From Marchantia polymorpha subsp. ruderalis (lineage: Eukaryota; Streptophyta; Marchantiopsida; Marchantiales; Marchantiaceae): a stretch of 64,000 nt of DNA. Numbering within the stretch: position 1 is the stretch's first letter; the number at the start of each line of letters is the position of its first letter. Positions 58,701 through 64,000 of this stretch are shown piece after piece. A model generated the notes under the pieces. That model did not search any database, had not been told where the DNA came from, and was given only the letters and a program-made list of their open reading frames with translations. The translations under genes and the position numbers were made by a program. The DNA is taken from the NCBI GenBank assembly GCA_037833965.1, contig AP031351.1, positions 9,064,501-9,128,500 on the forward strand. Direction: 5' to 3'.

Positions 58701-61700
58701 CAAGGCTGCTACGAGATAGCATGTCCCCAGCCGTACCTATCTGGACAGATTCTGTGGTGGCCGAGGTCGAAGGAACAAGAAACAGGGAACACTCCCCGCC
58801 GAAGGAGATCGGAAGCGAGCGACAGAGCCCAAAGAAAGACGAGGGAATGTATGAGAGTTCAGGTGGCCGTGTACCCCATCCGCCGGAGATAACATTATAA
58901 AAGGAAGGGCTCTCCCAGACCCGAACGTCTGAATGCCCAGAAGATCCCATGTCTCACGGAAAGACCAGTCGGTTAATGACTTGCGTCGAGGAGTCCGTCC
59001 GTTCGCCAGTCGGTCTGCAGAAGGCCAGTCTCGGACTCGTCCGTTTACGTTTACCGATAAATCTTGTCCAAATCTTCTTCCGGGGCCCCCCGGCGAGCAT
59101 CATCGTCGTCGCTCCGTCGCTCGTTCGCTGCTGATCCGTGACAGTTTTTTAACGGACCGCGGTTCAGTACAGAAATCAAAGTCAAAGCTCCGAGGCTGGA
59201 AACGACGCTCCACAATCGGCAGAACTGGGCTCGATGTCGAAACGCGCATCTCACTGTTGCGTCTGACCGACCCGCAGAAGTAGAGAATAGTCAGAGTGTG
59301 GTGACCGGACCGCGGGAGTTCAAAGCCGGTAGCGATTGACTGGGTTCGAGACCTGCAAATTATGCGTTCATGCGTTCCTTTGTTCCTTTTTCCTCTCCTT
59401 CCTTTCCTTCCCTTCCCTTCCCTTCCCTTGCCTTCGGATCCCAGCATACGGCGCTTACGTGGTTCGGGACCAGAGGTGCGGGCAGTTGGATAAGGTCGGT
59501 CAAAGGCGCCAGGTGAAAGCGCGTTCACTCGGGGTTCGAACTCGTCGGGTTTGAACGAAGGCGGAGGTATCCGAAAAGCGAAGGAGTAGGAGCTGGTGGC
59601 GACGGGCATGACTTCGGGAATGAAGATGGATAATGGCGAAGGGCAGGGGTGCGACTTTCGGAATTGAGACAGAGGCCTTCGAAGTTTGAATTTTTATATT
59701 CAACACCGATGGAAGGGGGGGGGGGGGGGGGAGAAGATTTGGAGGAGAGCAAATTCGAGCTGGTCTCGCTGTTGCTTGGTCGTTGGACGAGACTGCTCCC
59801 GGGTTTGGACTTGACTCCGAAAGATCCATCCATCCCACGATAAGTTAGGCGTACTGTTGGGAATAAATGTATTGGTTCGAGCCACGTCACATACTCTGCG
59901 AGTAAGGCTTCCGGATTCTCGGGCTGTCTTCATCCATCCGGTGACAAGGAGTTTCCGACGCTTGAGATCGGATGCGTGTTGCGGGCCTTGAGAAGCCGAT
60001 GCTTATCGGGGTTTTGTTTTGTGTTGATAGATCCGATCCCCGCTTCAAACGACAAGACTTTCAGAACAATAAATAAATAACACAGGGCGCTCACCCGAGT
60101 CTAACTTCAGAGTCAACTTAACCTTAACCTTATCCTAGGGTCAAGCCTAACCGAATGAGACTCGATGCATGGCGAGAGAAAGCTCCCGGCGAGGAATGAT
60201 CTCCAACCAGAGAGGGAGAGGGGATGAGGGAAAGGTACCAAATGCCGCGCCTTTGACTAAACGGAATTTTGACCTACTCTCGTTCTCTCGCGCAGTCCTG
60301 CGACTCCTGCCGTACCATTCACCTGAGGGAGGGAGTTCGTCATCGTGAGGAGTGGACTACCAACAGACACAATGCCAGAGGTTCGGAAGCTCGGACTGAC
60401 AGGCGCTGTACTGTGGCTGGAACTTTCTACCCGTCGGACTTTTGTCAGGGCCAGTGAAACCCATCGCCGCCTCGGTCCGGGACCGGATTGACTGCGAATC
60501 TGGCTCCTCGCGGGCGGAACCGCGAATCTTGGTCCGGGCGGAGGGCAGGACCTCGGATCGAAGAAAGGAATCGCGCGCCGGGCGTAGGACAGGACAGGAT
60601 GGGACAAGGAGCGAGCAGGCGGTGGGATAGTCCGCCATGGAGGAGTGGGGGGAGGGGGCATGCCGGCAAGACAACACCATCGAGCTGTGATCGAGTTGTC
60701 GTCGGATGAGGGCAGGGCGACGGACCTCCCCTTCCCTGCGCGAGGTGGGGCCCACGGAGGCCCTCGTCCTCGGCCGAACCCACGGGTCGACAGCTCCGGA
60801 ACGCCGGGATTCTTATGATGCCGATTGTCAGATGGCTCAGGTGAGGGATGGGGAGCGGGGGAGAGCGCGGGGGCTGAGTCAAACATGCAAAAATGGAAAG
60901 TTGCTCGCTTTCTGCTCGGCTCCGTCTGGTCTTTCTTTCCTCTCCGGGAAGCACTTGGATTTCCGGGTCTGGTGGCCTTGTCTGTGATCTTCAAAAGGCC
61001 CTGCTCTACCGGCTACATTCATCCTGCCAACTCGACACGAGAGCTCAGAGGGGACAGAGCGCCTGCTTCCTTCGGAGAGCGAGACCCGGTCCTTTTCGAA
61101 CTGGACACCCAAACTTGCACGCAGTCGTCCACTTCGGGGGCGCCCTCTGCTGCTCTCTCTCGTGATTGTTCGTTCCGTGCGCGCGCACACTCTGGTCTAG
61201 ATTAGGATTCAGCTCAGCTGGTGCTGCTTTTCTATCTTCGCTTCTTTCGGAAAGCCAAAAAACTTAAAATCTCCAACGAGAATGAACCGGGGCGCCGTGG
61301 CGAGGACGCTGGAAAAACTAATTCACAGAATTTCCTGCCCGCCCGAATCCGGAGACCTCGGTAGCTGCTAGACAGTTCCTCACTATGATCCACGCTCTCC
61401 ACAGCTGCAGAGGAGCTGATGCGGGCGCAATTCCGTAGTTTTGCTTCGAGAAACGACGCTGAATCGGGTGACAGAATTTAGCCAACCATCGATCAGCGAA
61501 TTCATTCTGGAACCTCGCCTTAGCAGTCTTAGTAGCTCAAAGAAAGGGGCCGGCACCGCTGCCAAGTTTGTGCGCTCTCGGCAAAGACGAGAGCAGAGCC
61601 ACGGATTGTAGAACTGCAGCTCGATATCTCTGCAGAACAGAGTCCGGATCTTCTCAGGTGACACTGTGAGTGAGATAGGTTCTTAAGGGGTTCGGCTGTC

Positions 61701-61775
61701 TGGAAGGTTTCTAGTAGGCACGGACTGACTGGCACAGAATCTGGAACGGGCTTTGGTGGAGTCACCCTCTCGCGT
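58701..61775 (+). promoter_or_regulatory. GC-rich upstream region of the WRKY gene
   Basis: It contains a pyrimidine microsatellite (CCTTC/CCTTT units, about 59390-59430), a run of 17 G (59715-59731) and a cluster of W-boxes. Many overlapping ORFs on both strands, up to 245 codons, are proline/arginine-rich products of the base composition and carry no recognised domain. The WRKY transcription start is not evident. Confidence 0.5.
59336..60882. promoter_or_regulatory. Cluster of eight W-boxes upstream of WRKY
   Basis: TTGACT or TTGACC lies on the plus strand at 59336-59341, 60253-60258, 60269-60274 and 60488-60493. It lies on the minus strand at 59498-59503, 60111-60116, 60139-60144 and 60877-60882. 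W-boxes are the binding sites of WRKY proteins, so auto- or cross-regulation is plausible. Confidence 0.6.
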
Positions 61776-64000
61776 ATGGAACAGGAGTCAGAGGGACAGG
61801 CAGCAAAAATGCGAATTCTCGAGTTCGAGCGGAAGGTGAGATCCGAGGCCTTTTTGGGGTGCCAGCAGATAAAATATGTGGAAAATCGCCTTCGAGATGC
61901 GCCGGAGGGAGGGCTGCTTGGAGAAGCTGAGGGAGCAGACGCGCAAGCTTTGCGCACCACGATTCTCAACGCGTCTGCAGCCATCGTAGAGAAATTCAGC
62001 AAGGTCATCCGCTTGCTGTCGACTCCGCCCAGCGCGACTCGCAGTACCAATTCCATGGCCACGGGCGGCTCGAAAGCTCAAGACCAGCTTGTAGCGAAAG
62101 CCGGAAATCTGACTTTGGATGCCGATAGCCCTCTGCTGTCAGGCGACGATTGCCACACGCCAGGCCGTATGCAATTCACCAGTCCGACCACGAGCCCATG
62201 CGACACTCCTCTGAGCGGCAGTGGTCTCTCCGAGGGCGGCTCTCCCGTGAGGCCGAACCATGTCGCTCCCGATTCCGACGAGGACACCGTCGGCAATCTC
62301 TCGCGCCGCCGGTCTCACGACGTTTCCACCAGCGCCGCCGATCCCGACCTCAGCGACAAACCAGCTCTGCCCAAGAAGCGGTCAGTAATGCTGTCGATCT
62401 CCTCATGCTTTCTGCCCTTTCACGAGGCCGCACTGCATGTCTGCATTCGCAGAATGCTGCGTCGAACAATTTCTTCGGATTTCTTCGATTTTTAATTCGA
62501 GTCCATTCGGCTCAGAATGTCGGCTGACGGGCTCTGGTTTTTTTTCCTTGTACGCAGAAAATATTTGCCCAAGTATCAGACGAAACAACGGGCGATTGGT
62601 ACGGGGGACAACGATGGCCCCCCGGACGACGGCTTCACATGGCGCAAATATGGGCAGAAGGACATTAAGGAGTCCAGCTATGCGAGGTTCGTTCACACTT
62701 TAGCCCGACCCCAACATTGCTCTGCAGAGACGTTCATTTCGGTGATTCTGAATCACTCGATGTCGAATGGACGTTGATAGTGTGCGTGTATGTGTGTGTG
62801 TATTAATTGGGCTTGGATTTGGTTCGAGTAGCGAATCATCATTTCTGCCTCGGGGCTTGCTGTGAGAAACAGAACAGAAGAACTGTAAGCAGTTGAGGAA
62901 TGGATTGAGTGTTGATTTATGGGCCGGACGACGATGGTTGCTCATTTGTTTTAATTTGGTGTCGATGCAGAAGCTACTACAGATGCACGCACAAGACAGA
63001 TCTCGGGTGCCCTTCCATAAAAATGGTGCAACGCTCGGACGAAGATCCGAACTACTACGATGTGACGTACCGAGGCAACCACATCTGCCCGCTCTTGGAG
63101 CAGCGAACCTGGCACTTCGGTTTGGCACCATCGCACATCGCGATCCACGAGCTGCTCGGCTCCGACCCTAAAGGCTCGTCGTCCTCGGCTCTCATAATGG
63201 GCAGCGGAGCGCTGCACTTGAGTACACCGGGTCAAAGTCAAGAGAACGTCATTGTTGGCCTGGGTCCGAGTCCATTTCCTCCACCCAAGTCAACCAGCGG
63301 ATTGACTGCAGTTCCCTGCAGCAGGAGGTCCAACACTGGCACTATCACAAGCACCACCATAACCACCACCACAGGCTCGCCCGAGCACAACCAAATCGGA
63401 GGTCCTCGGGTAGGCATGAGCAGCGCGTCAACCGCGCAGCAGCAGCAGCAGCAGCAGGAAACCCAGCAAAACATTCCAGCGAAGGTCGCTGCGAATGCGA
63501 ATTGTCGATTAGATCAGGACTATAACCAAAGTAGATCTGCACGTGACTGCCTTTTCAGTGGCTCGAATCTCAGGAGCCTCTTGTTGGGCCGAACCGATGG
63601 TGGGTCCCTGGGGTTGGAGCTGGAGGATCTATCGGTCCATCAGGTTCTGCAGCAGCAGCAGCAGCGGCAAACTACGGCTAACCAAGGAGGAGGGGAGATG
63701 GAGCGGATGCGCGAAATCATGAGGGGACAGATCTCTCACGACAGTGTTTCCGTTTCTATGGCCGACTCTGCTGATGCTTCTCGAGCTCAGCAGCAGTACG
63801 GCGAACGATGGGCCGAGTCGAACATGCTCGTTCGATCGTTTCAGCAGCAGCAGCGTCCACCCGCGGCTCAGAGCGAAGTCACCGGCCAATACACACCTTC
63901 GCCAGCCACGTCCGAAGTCGGAACGAGCCATGTCCAGCAAATTCGTCCGGCCGCCTCCCAGATCTCGCTCGTCCCTTCGTACTCGGGCCCGGGTGCGGAA
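61776..64000 (+). CDS. Group III WRKY transcription factor, 5' part (runs off the right edge)
   Basis: Exons are 61776-62380, 62558-62686 and 62971 to the window end. Introns of 177 and 284 bp are GT-AG and in phase. 588 codons are visible, with no stop before the edge. The WRKY domain starts at residue 230 (WRKYGQK). Its zinc ligands are Cys250, Cys258, His282 and Cys284, spacing C-X7-C-X23-H-X-C, which defines group III. Intron 2 interrupts the domain at the Arg after ESSYA, the usual group III position. The N-terminus (about 15-85) has the helical region common in this group (FERKVRSEAF, AAIVEKFSKVIRLL). The long C-terminal part is Ser/Gln-rich with several CAG tracts, consistent with an activation domain. 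It binds W-box DNA in the nucleus, typically in stress responses. Confidence 0.94.

Noticed and set aside
58933..59609. Overlapping ORFs of 116 (plus) and 169 (minus) codons
   Set aside because: No recognisable motif and mutually exclusive. Composition effect.
60257..60994. 245-codon minus-strand ORF upstream of the WRKY gene
   Set aside because: Proline/arginine-rich, no domain, overlapped by equally long ORFs on both strands. This is expected from GC-rich sequence with few stops.
1..64000. tRNA, rRNA and CRISPR arrays
   Set aside because: No cloverleaf-compatible A/B box pair, no rRNA sequence and no regularly spaced repeat-spacer pattern were seen. The tandem arrays present have no unique spacers.

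Overview
This is a nuclear window from a land plant. It holds a spliced U-box/armadillo (PUB43/44-like) ubiquitin ligase gene, a seven-exon plant-type RAB5 GTPase gene, and the 5' part of a group III WRKY gene with an intron inside the WRKY domain. These sit among Ty3/gypsy, Ty1/copia, LINE and hAT-like elements. GC-rich gene islands with glutamine tracts, set in very AT-rich repeat deserts, would suit a bryophyte such as a liverwort or moss. The sequence alone does not prove this. All introns I could place are GT-AG, and all exon joins were checked for reading phase.

Layout. Bases 1-12.5 kb are a nested stack of LTR retrotransposons. Element 1 (1-1900) is a chromodomain gypsy entering from the left edge. 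It abuts element 2 (1901 to about 12385), a gypsy element whose integrase ends in a PHD finger instead of a chromodomain. Element 3 (4301-12156, minus strand) is full length, with two 858-bp LTRs that look identical by eye, and it lies inside the 3' LTR of element 2. At 14.6-18.2 kb is the PUB gene (minus) and at 24.7-28.8 kb the RAB5 gene (minus).

From about 29.7 to 58 kb the sequence is very AT-rich. It consists of decayed relics (chromovirus, element-3-type LTR, copia, LINE) mixed with small tandem repeats and hairpins. One better preserved copia deletion derivative (43900-47313) carries a 101-bp double-hairpin minisatellite. A 293-bp hAT-type MITE with a perfect 8-bp target duplication lies at 51659-51951. 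From 58.7 kb the sequence turns GC-rich again. It carries the W-box-rich upstream region and then the WRKY gene, which runs off the right edge.

How it fits together. The three host genes are unrelated housekeeping or regulatory genes (ubiquitination, endosomal traffic, stress transcription) and form no cluster. The unusual biology is in the transposons: a PHD-finger integrase, amber stops repeatedly placed at probable CAG glutamine codons, a young element with an extra zinc-knuckle ORF and a 27-nt poly(A) leader before gag, and young and decayed copies of the same families side by side. No tRNA, rRNA or CRISPR was found.
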